64,000 nt of DNA from an uncultured Anaeromusa sp. (GTDB lineage: Bacteria > Bacillota > Negativicutes > Anaeromusales > Anaeromusaceae), in the NCBI RefSeq assembly GCF_963668665.1, contig NZ_OY764902.1:1305501-1369500 (forward strand), given 5' to 3'. Position 1 is the first letter of the stretch; every line of letters starts with the position of its first letter. A program made the translations under genes and the position numbers. The notes under the pieces were generated by a model. That model saw only the letters and a program-made list of their open reading frames with translations. It ran no database searches and was not told where the DNA came from. Below are positions 51,328 to 59,853 of the stretch, piece by piece.

Positions 51328-52512
51328 TTATACAGCGTCAGCAATAAAATGACGTTGCTCATTTTTCAAAACTGTGTAGCTCTTTGTATTCTCCGTCTCC
51401 CAAACAATGCTCTTCGCTTTGGCAAAACCATTGAAGGTCGTGGCGGAAGCAGACGTATACGCGCCGCAGTCCGGCACAAGAATTAGATCGCCTTCCTCCA
51501 ACGCCGGCGCATTATGGCCCCGGTAGAGGATGTCCAACGAATCACAGCTAGGCCCCGCAAAGGTCGCCGGATGCTGCTCCCCGTCTTTAAAATAAACAAA
51601 TTCGTAATTCCAATGGTCGAAGAATATGCCGGAAAATGAGCCATACACGCCTTCGTCCAAGAAGTACCACACTTGCTCATCCCGATTTTTAACGCCGATA
51701 ACCTGGGTTATCAACTGCACCGCCGTACCGCAGAGAAAACGCCCCGGTTCGGACCAAAGCTCGGTATCGGGAAACAATTCATCGACGTATTTCTGGATGG
51801 TTTCCGTCATTTCATCCAAATTGATGTCCTGACCGTTTATAGGAATCGGGAAGCCGCCCCCAATATCCAGCGTGGTCAAGTGCATGCCCTCTTCCGCCGC
51901 CAGGTCAAAAAGATCCCGGCATTGCTTGAGAGCGCGCACATAGGCGTCCGCTGTAGCAGACTGGCTGCCCACATGGAAGCAAAGGCCCTTCACGCACAAG
52001 CCCTTGTCCCGAGCCCGACGCAAAAGTTCCAAGGCCTCGCCGACAGAGGCGCCAAATTTTTTGTTCAAATCCACCAGCGCCTCGGGGTTTTCCACCCGCA
52101 CCCGCAGGAGCACTTCGCCCCCGGGAATCACCGCGGCCATCTTATCCACCTCGCTGGCGCTGTCGTAAGTAAATCTATGAATACCCAGGCGTTTCGCCGT
52201 TTCCAAACCTTCTGCCGTCTTTACGGGATTGGCATATACAATCCTCGCAGCAGCAATGCCCATCGCTGTGAGCGCTTCCATCTCGCCTGCCGAGGCGACA
52301 TCGAAACAAGATCCCAGATCGGCCAACGTCCGGACAATATGTTCGTCTGGATTGGCTTTCATTGCATAGTGCACCTCAACGCGGGGCAGCTTTCGCTTCA
52401 AGTATTGGTAATTTTCCGTTACCCTCTTGGTAGACACCACCAATAACGGGGTGCCATGCTCCTTAGCCAAGGCTTTTGTTTCTTCTTCTGTCAGTCGGAT
52501 TTGCGCGTTCAT
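51328..52512 (-). CDS. Type III PLP-dependent lysine/ornithine decarboxylase
   Basis: The 394-aa enzyme has the fold-III PLP lysine in VHYAMKANPDEHIV, FDVASAGEME, FHVGSQS, TLDIGGGFPIP and WSEPGRFLCG, and a second-subunit catalytic Cys in GPSCDSLDILY. Length and many segments match the Selenomonas ruminantium lysine/ornithine decarboxylase. It makes cadaverine or putrescine, which in Negativicutes is built into peptidoglycan to anchor the outer membrane. AGAAGGGAGAGG precedes the ATG. It stands alone. Confidence 0.9.
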   Translation of the reverse strand: MNAQIRLTEEETKALAKEHGTPLLVVSTKRVTENYQYLKRKLPRVEVHYAMKANPDEHIVRTLADLGSCFDVASAGEMEALTAMGIAAARIVYANPVKTAEGLETAKRLGIHRFTYDSASEVDKMAAVIPGGEVLLRVRVENPEALVDLNKKFGASVGEALELLRRARDKGLCVKGLCFHVGSQSATADAYVRALKQCRDLFDLAAEEGMHLTTLDIGGGFPIPINGQDINLDEMTETIQKYVDELFPDTELWSEPGRFLCGTAVQLITQVIGVKNRDEQVWYFLDEGVYGSFSGIFFDHWNYEFVYFKDGEQHPATFAGPSCDSLDILYRGHNAPALEEGDLILVPDCGAYTSASATTFNGFAKAKSIVWETENTKSYTVLKNEQRHFIADAV

Positions 52513-52680
52513 ATCCCTCTCCCTTCTTTGTGACGGTCTTTTGGCCTAACGGCCGGTTTCCCTGCCGTCACCGTTGTTCTAGGACCAAGATGATTGTATC
52601 ACGCACGCTGCAAAGTGCAAGTAATTTTTACCTGTTTTTTACGCAAGAGTTTCATTATTTTTTCACAGCTCTCAAAATCC

Positions 52681-53160
52681 TTAGTCACTCTCGCATTTTC
52701 TAAGGCAGGCTCGCACATATTCTAAGGATACTTCCATTCGCAAAGCCGTTTCTTCTATCGATAAGCCCTTCTTTAAAAAACGCTGTACCACCATCGCCAT
52801 GTTCTCGCCAACTTCAATAATATGCCCATCAGGATCATAAAAGCGCACCACTCTTTGCCCCCAGCGGTGCTCGAAAAGAGGATGAACATATCGTATCTCT
52901 TGCCGCTGCAGCGATTCCATGAAAAAAACCATGTCATTTTCCTCAAAATAAAGCTCGCTTGCATGGTTTGCAAAAGAAATATCTTCCTCCTCTTTTTGCA
53001 AAAAAGCAACCCAAGTTGCCACCGTCTGCAGCGCAATGCCGCCTGTCAAAATTACATTGTCCCCAAAGTCGGATATAACGGCAAGACCTAGTATTTTTGT
53101 GTAAAATTGCTTCGATTTTTCCATATCGCGGACCGCAAGCAACGTGCTCATGTATTTCAT
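52681..53160 (-). CDS. Glyoxalase/VOC-domain protein with a C-terminal HTH-like tail
   Basis: The 159-aa protein has a VOC domain (about 1-120; MSTLLAVRDMEKSKQFYTKILGL, VVRFYDPDGHIIEVGENMA) and a C-terminal 30 residues (GLSIEETALRMEVSLEYVRACL) that look like a helix-turn-helix. The VOC part could bind a metal or small molecule. Substrate is unknown. AAAGGAG precedes the ATG. Confidence 0.75.
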   Translation of the reverse strand: MKYMSTLLAVRDMEKSKQFYTKILGLAVISDFGDNVILTGGIALQTVATWVAFLQKEEEDISFANHASELYFEENDMVFFMESLQRQEIRYVHPLFEHRWGQRVVRFYDPDGHIIEVGENMAMVVQRFLKKGLSIEETALRMEVSLEYVRACLRKCESD

Positions 53161-53252
53161 AAACGCATACTCCTTTTTGCCGTTCTACAGCCTTGAAATA
53201 CATTGTACTACTATTTTTTCCTCTTTGTATTTGTTATCTTACTCTAAGAAAC

Positions 53253-53284
53253 TATAGAGAAGCCCCTGAACAAAGGGGCTTCTC
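53253..53284. terminator. Terminator of the small secreted-protein gene
   Basis: AGAGAAGCCCC pairs with GGGGCTTCTCTT around TGAACAAA, immediately after the minus-strand stop. Confidence 0.75.
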
Positions 53285-53287
53285 TTG

Positions 53288-53497
53288 CTATTTCTGTATG
53301 TTATTTACTTCTTTAACCAAAGCAACTTGCTCCGCCACTCTTGTTTTTTCACGAGTATTATCTGCTTGCTCCGGGTCTTCTTTTTGGATAATAATTGGCT
53401 GAGCTTCTTCCTGCGGAGCCGCCAAAACCGGGCCGGCAATAATCACTCCGCCCAACGCCATTACCGAAAAAACACAAGCGCGCCATTTCTTTTTCAT
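53288..53497 (-). CDS. Small secreted protein, 69 aa
   Basis: Start at 53497 with AGAAGG upstream. A signal peptide (VFSVMALGGVIIAGPVLAAP) is followed by a Glu/Lys/Gln-rich, probably disordered or helical tail. It is not recognised as a known family. AGATTA direct repeats at 53561-53620, like those before the response-regulator gene, lie upstream and suggest it belongs to that regulon. Confidence 0.6.
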   Translation of the reverse strand: MKKKWRACVFSVMALGGVIIAGPVLAAPQEEAQPIIIQKEDPEQADNTREKTRVAEQVALVKEVNNIQK

Positions 53498-53560
53498 ACA
53501 ATTACCTTCTTTCATATCATGCTTATTGGCGTTTGCCACTATTTGCAGTATATAGAAGCA

Positions 53561-53620
53561 AGATTAGATAAGTCTGAGAAGGAGATTAAAATCAGATTAA
53601 AAAGGTGGAGAAAAAGATTA
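53561..53620. promoter_or_regulatory. AGATTA direct repeats upstream of the small secreted protein
   Basis: AGATTA occurs at 53561, 53583, 53594 and 53615, mostly in 11-base phase, the same hexamer and spacing as the tandem array at 54353-54391. They form a candidate OmpR-family operator. Confidence 0.55.
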
Positions 53621-53634
53621 AGTCTGCGCAAAAA

Positions 53635-53664
53635 AGCAATGTCCGCAAAATTGCGGACATTGCT
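53635..53664 (-). terminator. Terminator of the methyltransferase gene
   Basis: AGCAATGTCCGCAA pairs with TTGCGGACATTGCT around AA; the minus strand follows with TTTTTTG, about 70 bases after the stop. Confidence 0.8.
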
Positions 53665-53734
53665 AGGCTCTATTTAAATAGCCAGTACTACTTCATTAGC
53701 ACCGCTAGTATTTTAGTGTACTGTCCGCTGAACG

Positions 53735-54352
53735 CTATTTTTTGCAGTAATAGATAAAGGCAGGCGGAAAATTCAACGGCATAAACGCTACCTTCACTTC
53801 GCGAAAATACTTTTTCAAGACACTTTTTAGCTGCAGTGAATATTGAAAGGCCACAAAACGTCCGTCCGGCTGCAGCGATTGACTTACAGCCAACAGTACT
53901 TGATGCTGCTGCGCTCGGGAAAAAGCAGCAAAAGGCAAACCAGAAATAACACAGTCGGCTTTAGGAAGCGCGAAATATTGCAGTAAGACGCTCACGTCTT
54001 CCGCCTTTGCTCCGTAATAAAACCCAGGATATCGACGACGCAGCTTTTCCCGCATTTCATAGTTTTGTTCTATTATTAAAGCTTGGCAAAATTCCGGTTT
54101 ATGCTCGACCATGTATTTCGTAAAAACTCCTGTTCCAGCTCCCAGCTCGACAATTGTTTCCATACGCTCCCAAGGCAGCCCGGCTAGCATTTTACGCGTC
54201 AAAAATAGGGAGCTAGGAGTAATACTGCCGATTTTAGCAGGCTCTTCTAGAAAGCGAAGCATAAACTCCGCCCGTTCTGCAAGCAAACTCATCTTCAGCC
54301 TCTCTTTCATTACGCCCGTCGCGTTCTTCTCAAGTATCATCATAAAAGCCAA
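53735..54352 (-). CDS. Class I SAM methyltransferase (phospholipid N-methyltransferase-like)
   Basis: The protein (205 aa from the first start) has motif I VELGAGTGVFTKYMVE, motif II region ADCVISGLPFAAF and a C-terminal FREVKVAFMPLNFPPAFIYYCKK. The FL.EPAKIGSITPSS N-terminus and overall pattern resemble PmtA-like phospholipid methyltransferases, though rRNA methyltransferases are also close. Possible starts are 54352, 54310 and 54292; the last (MSLLAERAEF) has GAGAGG upstream. It diverges from the response-regulator gene, sharing the AGATTA array. Confidence 0.72.
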   Translation of the reverse strand: MAFMMILEKNATGVMKERLKMSLLAERAEFMLRFLEEPAKIGSITPSSLFLTRKMLAGLPWERMETIVELGAGTGVFTKYMVEHKPEFCQALIIEQNYEMREKLRRRYPGFYYGAKAEDVSVLLQYFALPKADCVISGLPFAAFSRAQQHQVLLAVSQSLQPDGRFVAFQYSLQLKSVLKKYFREVKVAFMPLNFPPAFIYYCKK

Positions 54353-54397
54353 AGATTAGACAGAGATTACACAAAGATTAGAATTAGATTAAAAAGA
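54353..54397. promoter_or_regulatory. Four tandem 11-bp AGATTA repeats
   Basis: AGATTA begins at 54353, 54364, 54375 and 54386, exactly 11 bases apart, one helical turn. Direct repeats of this phase are the usual binding site of OmpR/PhoP-type regulators such as the one encoded 80 bases away. The array lies at the methyltransferase 5' end and upstream of the regulator. Confidence 0.75.
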
Positions 54398-54472
54398 AAA
54401 ACTCCTCTTTCGTTCCAAGAAAAAAAGTGGTTTTATATACTTATAGCTACGCTAACGATGGAGGTTACTTGT

Positions 54473-55159
54473 ATGCCAATCAAAGCATCCCATCTTCTCA
54501 TTGTCGAAGATGAATGGAAAATCGCTCGCTTTTTGCAATTAGAGCTGGAGCATGAAGGCTTTACCACCGAGATTGAAGCCAATGGCCGCCATGCCCTGGA
54601 ACGAATTGTGCAGGAAAATTTTGATCTCGTTTTATTGGATGTCATGCTGCCCGAAATGGATGGCCTTGAAATTTGCAAGCGTGTACGGGAAGTATCCGAT
54701 ATTCCTATTATCATGGTTACAGCCAACGGCGAACTTGAAGATAAAGTCGAAGGACTGAACATCGGCGCCGACGACTACCTGACCAAACCTTTCGCCATCC
54801 AGGAGCTCTTGGCGCGCATCCGCGCAGCGCTTCGCAAACGCAACGTCTCCGGCCTCAAGGAAAATACTTTGCATCTGAAAAACCTAACCTTGCACCCTAG
54901 CCGCTATGAAGCGCAAGTTGACGATCAGTTGGTGGAACTAACAAAAAAAGAATATGACCTCCTGGAGTATTTAGTCCGCAACAAGCAGGTCGTCCTAGAC
55001 CGTGAACATATTCTCCAAGAGGTCTGGGGATATGATTATCTGGGCGATACCAATGTCGTAGACGTGTACATCCGTTATTTGCGCAGCAAGCTGGATGAAC
55101 GCTTCGGTGAAAAATACATTCATACAGTGCGAGGAGTCGGTTATGTGGTCAAAGATTAA
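54473..55159 (+). CDS. OmpR-family response regulator
   Basis: The 228-aa protein has a receiver domain (acidic pocket VEDE near residue 13, phospho-acceptor Asp in LVLLDVMLP, Lys in LTKPF) and a C-terminal winged helix (LVELTKKEYDLLEYLV, NVVDVYIRYLRSKLDE, TVRGVGYVV). The ATG at 54473 has GGAGG 8 bases upstream; an ATG 15 bases earlier lacks a site. The histidine kinase gene overlaps its end by 17 bases. It likely autoregulates through the AGATTA array. Confidence 0.92.
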   Translation: MPIKASHLLIVEDEWKIARFLQLELEHEGFTTEIEANGRHALERIVQENFDLVLLDVMLPEMDGLEICKRVREVSDIPIIMVTANGELEDKVEGLNIGADDYLTKPFAIQELLARIRAALRKRNVSGLKENTLHLKNLTLHPSRYEAQVDDQLVELTKKEYDLLEYLVRNKQVVLDREHILQEVWGYDYLGDTNVVDVYIRYLRSKLDERFGEKYIHTVRGVGYVVKD

Positions 55160-56555
55160 AGGCTTTCCGGTCCCCATTTCCATCAAGCTGACTTTTTTAT
55201 ATACGGCCATACTTAGCCTCATTTTGCTCTTCACCAGTTCCTTGACCGTAGCGGGCTTGTATTACGTGCTCTATGATCAAGCAGTCGCAGATATTGATCT
55301 AAGCGTAGATACCCTCTCCCGTCATATCGCTTCCGGCGAGCCGGTTGATCAGCGCTTGCTCAAAGAGAATCTTCTCCTCCCGGGCATCATTTTGCGCATT
55401 TCCGATGAGCAGAACCATCTGCTTGTCGACAGCGCCCCCCATATGCTCAGCAATCAAGCTGTCGTGGAGAAAGCGGAGATAGAGCACGACCCTCTCAATC
55501 CCGCCTTACTGCTGAACACGCCGCTGCGCATCCTTCATTTGAATGATATGTACTTCTACTACGCTACTACACATGTATCCTATAACAGCCACACCTACCA
55601 ACTGCAGATCATTAAAACGATGGCGGCTGAAAAAAGCTTTTTAAAGACATTGATCCAAGGTCTGTTCCTTACAACAGCCCTTGGACTTTTGATCGCCATC
55701 CTAGCCGGCATGTTTATCAGCCGCAAAACGCTACAGCCATTACGAACCATTATTACCACCGCCAAGGAGATTGAGATTAATGACCTTGGCAAACGAATTC
55801 CCCTAAGCAGCAGCAAGGATGAGCTGCACGAGTTGGCAGCCACTTTCAATCATATGCTGAACCGCATTCAAACCGGCTTTGAACAACAACAACGTTTTGT
55901 AGCCGACGCCTCCCATGAGCTGCGCACGCCGATTACTGTGATTAGCGGCTATGCCGACATGCTGGACCGCTGGGGCAAGCAAGATGGCGCCGCCTTAACC
56001 GAAGGAATTGAAGCGATAAAATCAGAAGCCGCCAACATGCACAATTTAATCGAAAAGCTTCTTTTTTTAGCACGCACCGACCAAAACAAACAAATACTAA
56101 CAAAAGAAGCACTCTCCATGCAGCCTCTATTAGAAGAAATTTTCCAAGAAACCTGCCTGATCGCTTCCCAACACCAAGTACTGCTAACCGAAAACCAACC
56201 GGCTTCCATTTTGGCTGATGCTGCAGCCCTCAAGCAAATGCTGCGTATTTTCATTGAAAACAGCATCAAATATACGCCAGATGACGGCTGCATTACGTTG
56301 GCCTCGCAAAAAATCAACAACCATTTAGAGATTACCATCACCGATACAGGCATAGGGATCCCGGAAAAAGAGCAGGCAAAAATCTTCGATCGCTTTTACC
56401 GGGTAGACTCGTCCCGTTCCAAAACCACCGGCGGTACCGGCTTAGGTCTTTCCATCGCCCATTGGATCGCCGCCCAGCATGATGCTGCCATTCACGTAGC
56501 CAGCGTTCCTGGCCAAGGCACGACCATCACTTTAAGGTTTCCCGTGGTATCTTAA
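55143..56555 (+). CDS. Sensor histidine kinase (ArlS/HAMP-HisKA type)
   Basis: The 470-aa kinase has two membrane segments (about 15-38 and 170-190) flanking an extracytoplasmic sensor of about 130 residues, a HAMP linker (AKEIEINDLGKRIPL), HisKA with phospho-His in DASHELRTP, and an ATPase domain with N-box (RIFIENSIKYTP), DTGIGIPE, and GGTGLGLSIA. It starts inside the regulator gene with GAGGAG upstream, so the two are co-translated. Signal unknown. Confidence 0.92.
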   Translation: MWSKIKGFPVPISIKLTFLYTAILSLILLFTSSLTVAGLYYVLYDQAVADIDLSVDTLSRHIASGEPVDQRLLKENLLLPGIILRISDEQNHLLVDSAPHMLSNQAVVEKAEIEHDPLNPALLLNTPLRILHLNDMYFYYATTHVSYNSHTYQLQIIKTMAAEKSFLKTLIQGLFLTTALGLLIAILAGMFISRKTLQPLRTIITTAKEIEINDLGKRIPLSSSKDELHELAATFNHMLNRIQTGFEQQQRFVADASHELRTPITVISGYADMLDRWGKQDGAALTEGIEAIKSEAANMHNLIEKLLFLARTDQNKQILTKEALSMQPLLEEIFQETCLIASQHQVLLTENQPASILADAAALKQMLRIFIENSIKYTPDDGCITLASQKINNHLEITITDTGIGIPEKEQAKIFDRFYRVDSSRSKTTGGTGLGLSIAHWIAAQHDAAIHVASVPGQGTTITLRFPVVS

Positions 56556-56582
56556 CTCACAAAAGCCTGCTCCCCAAAAACT

Positions 56583-56616
56583 AAAAGACTCACGAGAACC
56601 GTACTCGTGAGTCTTT
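56583..56616 (+). terminator. Terminator of the two-component operon
   Basis: AAAGACTCACGAG pairs with CTCGTGAGTCTTT around AACCGTA, followed by CCTCTTTAATTTTT. It lies between the convergent kinase and hydrogenase genes. Confidence 0.8.
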
Positions 56617-56685
56617 CCTCTTTAATTTTTCAGAAGTTTATAGGGAGCCGCTGATTAAAAAATTCCCTTTAAGGGAGCTGACTGC

Positions 56686-58575
56686 TTAGCATTCCCCGCA
56701 GCGCACAACCGCCACTTCTTTGCCCTTGGTATCGTACAGATGCGTGGCGCAAGCCAGGCAAGGGTCAAAAGAGTGAATGACCCGCAAGATTTCCAGGGGC
56801 TTATCGGGGATTTTCACCTTAGTATCGATCATGCTGGCCTCATAAGGGCCGTGACCGGCAGCGTCATCCCGAGGGGCGGCGTTCCAGGTGCTGGGCACCA
56901 CCGCCTGGTAGTTGGCCACTTTGCCGTCTTTAATCACGATCCAATGACTCAACGCGCCGCGAGGCGCCTCTACAAGGCCCACGCCCTTGGCCTCTTTCGG
57001 CCAAGTGGAAGGGTCCCATTTTTCCGTATTCGCCACAACGGTGTCGCCGCTTTTGATGTTGGCCAGCAGCTTATCTTGGAAGTATTTAGCCACATAGGCG
57101 TTGGCCTGGGCGTCAAGTGCCCTGGCGGCAGTGCGCCCCAAGGTCGTGGGCAGCCATTTTTCCGGCGCTACGCCCAGCACTTTCGAGACAAAGTCGATCT
57201 GATCCACCATCATTTTTTCCAGCCACGTAGGCTCGGTGATGATGCCTTTTTTTACTTTGACATAGATGACAATGTATTTGGCCAACGGACCTACTTCGGC
57301 CATCTTGCCGCGCCATTTCGGCGTCTTAACCCAGGAGTACTTGCCTTGTTCGTCAAGGTACTTCCAATTGGTCTTCGTCCCTTCTTTGGGAGCCGTATAC
57401 TTAGGCTCGCTGACGCCGTCCCACGGATGCAGCTCGCTTTTGCCTGCGGGATATTCATACCACGAATGAGCCACGCCTTCGGCGATCACTGACGGGTCTG
57501 CATAATCCTTAGGCTCCAAGGTCGAGAAGGTAGCCGCCGCCAAACCAGCGCTGAAGTTTTCCACCACGCCCTCGGAGCGCAGCAGCAGGTTTTTATGGAA
57601 GCTGCCGTTGCTAACGCTCTTAAAGGTGCCGTCCGGCATATCGCCAACGCTTAGAGCACGGACGCCCGCCAAACCGCCGCCGTCGAGCATGCCTGCCTTG
57701 ACGTAGAATTCGCCAATAGCCAGCACATCCGGCAGATAGTAGAAATTGCAGGCATCCAGCACGGAATGCAAAGACTTCTCCACCACCATCAGGCGTTCCG
57801 TATTGACCGGCGCGTTCATGTCATCCATCGAAATAGAACAGGGCATGCCGCCGACTATGTAGTGCGGATGCGGATTCTTCCCGCCAAAGACAACATGGGA
57901 GAGAATGAATTCCCGCTGCTTATCCAGCATCTCCAAATAATGAGCGACGCCGATCAAATGCACTTCCGGCGGCAGGATGTTGTAATCCGGATGGTCCCAG
58001 TAGTGAGCGGCAAAAATGCCCAATTGACCGCTTTCAACGATTTTGCGCACCTTATCCTGAATGGCCCGAAAATAGGCGTTGGTCGCCTTGGGGAAGGTTT
58101 TAGGATACGCCTGCGTTTCGTTGACAATCGGTCCTTTTAAAGGCACGGCGTATTTATCGAGCATGGTGTTTTGCAGCGCCGCCGCAGCCGCCGGATCCGC
58201 TTTGAGAGCGCTCACAGGACTAACCCAGTCCAAGGCGTGGAGATGATAAAAATGCACCACATGATCATGTACGCTTTGGGTCCCTAACATGATGTTGCGG
58301 ATATAGTTCGCGTTCTTCGGCACTTCAATACCCAAGGCGTCCTCAACGGCCCGCAAGCAAGACAAGGAGTGCGTACTGGTGCAAACGCCGCAGATGCGGC
58401 CCACAAAAGCCCAAATATCCCGCGGATCGCGGTCTTTGCAAATCACTTCTATGCCCCGCCAAGCGGTGCCGCTGGAAAGAGCGTCACTCACCTTGCCGGT
58501 AGCTTCATCCACCTGCACTTCTACGCGCAGATGGCCTTCAATACGGTTAACCGGGTCGACTACAATGCGTTTCAT
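56686..58575 (-). CDS. [NiFe]-hydrogenase large subunit
   Basis: The 629-aa catalytic subunit has the L1 motif RICGVCTSTH (Cys62 and Cys65) and the L2 motif DPCLACATH (Cys606 and Cys609), the four Ni-Fe ligands. After His612 there is a 17-residue tail (LYDTKGKEVAVVRCGEC), the peptide normally cut by a maturation protease. Overall it fits group 1 membrane-bound uptake hydrogenases. GGAGG precedes the ATG, 16 bases after the small-subunit stop. No cytochrome b or maturation gene follows; the next gene is on the opposite strand. Confidence 0.92.
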   Translation of the reverse strand: MKRIVVDPVNRIEGHLRVEVQVDEATGKVSDALSSGTAWRGIEVICKDRDPRDIWAFVGRICGVCTSTHSLSCLRAVEDALGIEVPKNANYIRNIMLGTQSVHDHVVHFYHLHALDWVSPVSALKADPAAAAALQNTMLDKYAVPLKGPIVNETQAYPKTFPKATNAYFRAIQDKVRKIVESGQLGIFAAHYWDHPDYNILPPEVHLIGVAHYLEMLDKQREFILSHVVFGGKNPHPHYIVGGMPCSISMDDMNAPVNTERLMVVEKSLHSVLDACNFYYLPDVLAIGEFYVKAGMLDGGGLAGVRALSVGDMPDGTFKSVSNGSFHKNLLLRSEGVVENFSAGLAAATFSTLEPKDYADPSVIAEGVAHSWYEYPAGKSELHPWDGVSEPKYTAPKEGTKTNWKYLDEQGKYSWVKTPKWRGKMAEVGPLAKYIVIYVKVKKGIITEPTWLEKMMVDQIDFVSKVLGVAPEKWLPTTLGRTAARALDAQANAYVAKYFQDKLLANIKSGDTVVANTEKWDPSTWPKEAKGVGLVEAPRGALSHWIVIKDGKVANYQAVVPSTWNAAPRDDAAGHGPYEASMIDTKVKIPDKPLEILRVIHSFDPCLACATHLYDTKGKEVAVVRCGEC

Positions 58576-58591
58576 CGCTTAAGGCCTCCTT

Positions 58592-59677
58592 CTATTCATC
58601 CTGGTCGTCATGACTGGCTTTCTTCTGCTGAATGACCGAAGCAATGGCATGGGCCGCCACACCGGCTACCGCCACGCCGGCCGCCGCCAGACCCACCTTA
58701 TCCGCCGTAGCCAAGGTATTGGGCACAGGGATATTGGGCAGCCTTGCAAACAGCGGGTCATTGTCCCAGAAAGAAGGCTCTGCGCAACCGATGCAAGGAG
58801 AGCCGGACTGAATGGGATAGGACAAGCCGTTCCACCAGCGCATATTGCCGCAGGAATTATACGTTACAGGGCCTCGGCAGCCTACCTTGTACAGGCACCA
58901 GCCCGCCTTAGATCCCTTGTCGTCAAAGTTCTCCACAAACATGCCGGAATCAAAGAAGGGACGTCGGTAACAGGTATCATGAATGCGGTTGCCAAAAAAC
59001 TGTTTCGGCCGCCCTTTGGCGTCCACCGGCGGCAGCGTGCCAAACAAGGCTATATGCATAATCGTGCCGGTAATGACCTCCGGGATAGGAGGACAGCCGG
59101 GAATTTTAATGACCGCCTTGCCGCCGCTCAGCACCTCGCTGGAGGAGCGGGAGTCCGTCGGATTGGGCTTGGCCGCCTGAATGCCGCCCCAGGTGGCGCA
59201 GGAGCCAATTTCCAGCACTGCCATAGCGCCTTTGGATACTTCCTTAACCATATCTTTTACCGGTCGGCCGCCCACCATGCAGCTGATGCCGTCATCGGCC
59301 AAAGGAATAGCCCCTTCGATGGCTAAAATGTACTTTCCTGCATATTTTTTAACGGTTTCCGCCAAATGATGCTCCAACGGCTCGCCGGCGGCGGCGCCAA
59401 TGACGTCATTGTATTCTAGCGAGATCATGTTCAAAAGCAAATCCGAAGCCAAAGGCGTTTCCGAACGCAAAAACGATTCGTCACAGCCGGTGCATTCGTG
59501 TCCGTGCAGCCAAATTACCGGCGTCAACACCTTTGTTTCCGCCGCCTCTACCACCTTGGCCACCATATTAGGGCCCAGCCCCAAAATACCCGTCAAGGTG
59601 ACACAGGTCTTCAAAAAGCTTCTGCGGCTGATATCCTTACGTTGAAATACATCCCATAAGGTGTCCCCAAAGCGCAT
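58592..59677 (-). CDS. [NiFe]-hydrogenase small subunit, Tat-exported
   Basis: The 361-aa iron-sulfur subunit has a Tat signal with SRRSFLK (Arg18-Arg19) and a hydrophobic TLTGILGLG. Cluster ligands include HECTGCDES, GSCATWGG, PGCPPIPE, DTCYRRPFF, GWCLYKVGCRGP and SPCIGCAEPSFWD. A C-terminal hydrophobic helix (VGLAAAGVAVAGVAAHAIASV) anchors the dimer in the membrane. The ATG at 59677 follows GGGAGG. The complex would oxidise H2 on the periplasmic side. Confidence 0.92.
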   Translation of the reverse strand: MRFGDTLWDVFQRKDISRRSFLKTCVTLTGILGLGPNMVAKVVEAAETKVLTPVIWLHGHECTGCDESFLRSETPLASDLLLNMISLEYNDVIGAAAGEPLEHHLAETVKKYAGKYILAIEGAIPLADDGISCMVGGRPVKDMVKEVSKGAMAVLEIGSCATWGGIQAAKPNPTDSRSSSEVLSGGKAVIKIPGCPPIPEVITGTIMHIALFGTLPPVDAKGRPKQFFGNRIHDTCYRRPFFDSGMFVENFDDKGSKAGWCLYKVGCRGPVTYNSCGNMRWWNGLSYPIQSGSPCIGCAEPSFWDNDPLFARLPNIPVPNTLATADKVGLAAAGVAVAGVAAHAIASVIQQKKASHDDQDE

Positions 59678-59814
59678 CCTTACAACCTCCCTATTTCTCT
59701 TCTCTGCGGAGGCAAACACTGCCTGCAAAGTCTGCGCCGAAGGCCTGCGGCGCAGCGATTCTCGTCAAAACGCGTACTATGCGCCAGACTATCCTTTTAT
59801 TATTCTCTTTTTCC

Positions 59815-59843
59815 TGAAAAAAACCTTTTATTTATAAAGGTTA
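59815..59843 (-). terminator. Terminator of the Fbp/Afu-type ABC operon
   Basis: AACCTTT (59822-59828) pairs with AAAGGTT (59836-59842); the minus strand continues with TTTTTTT, about 12 bases after the ATPase stop. Confidence 0.78.
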
Positions 59844-59853
59844 TCACTCGAAC

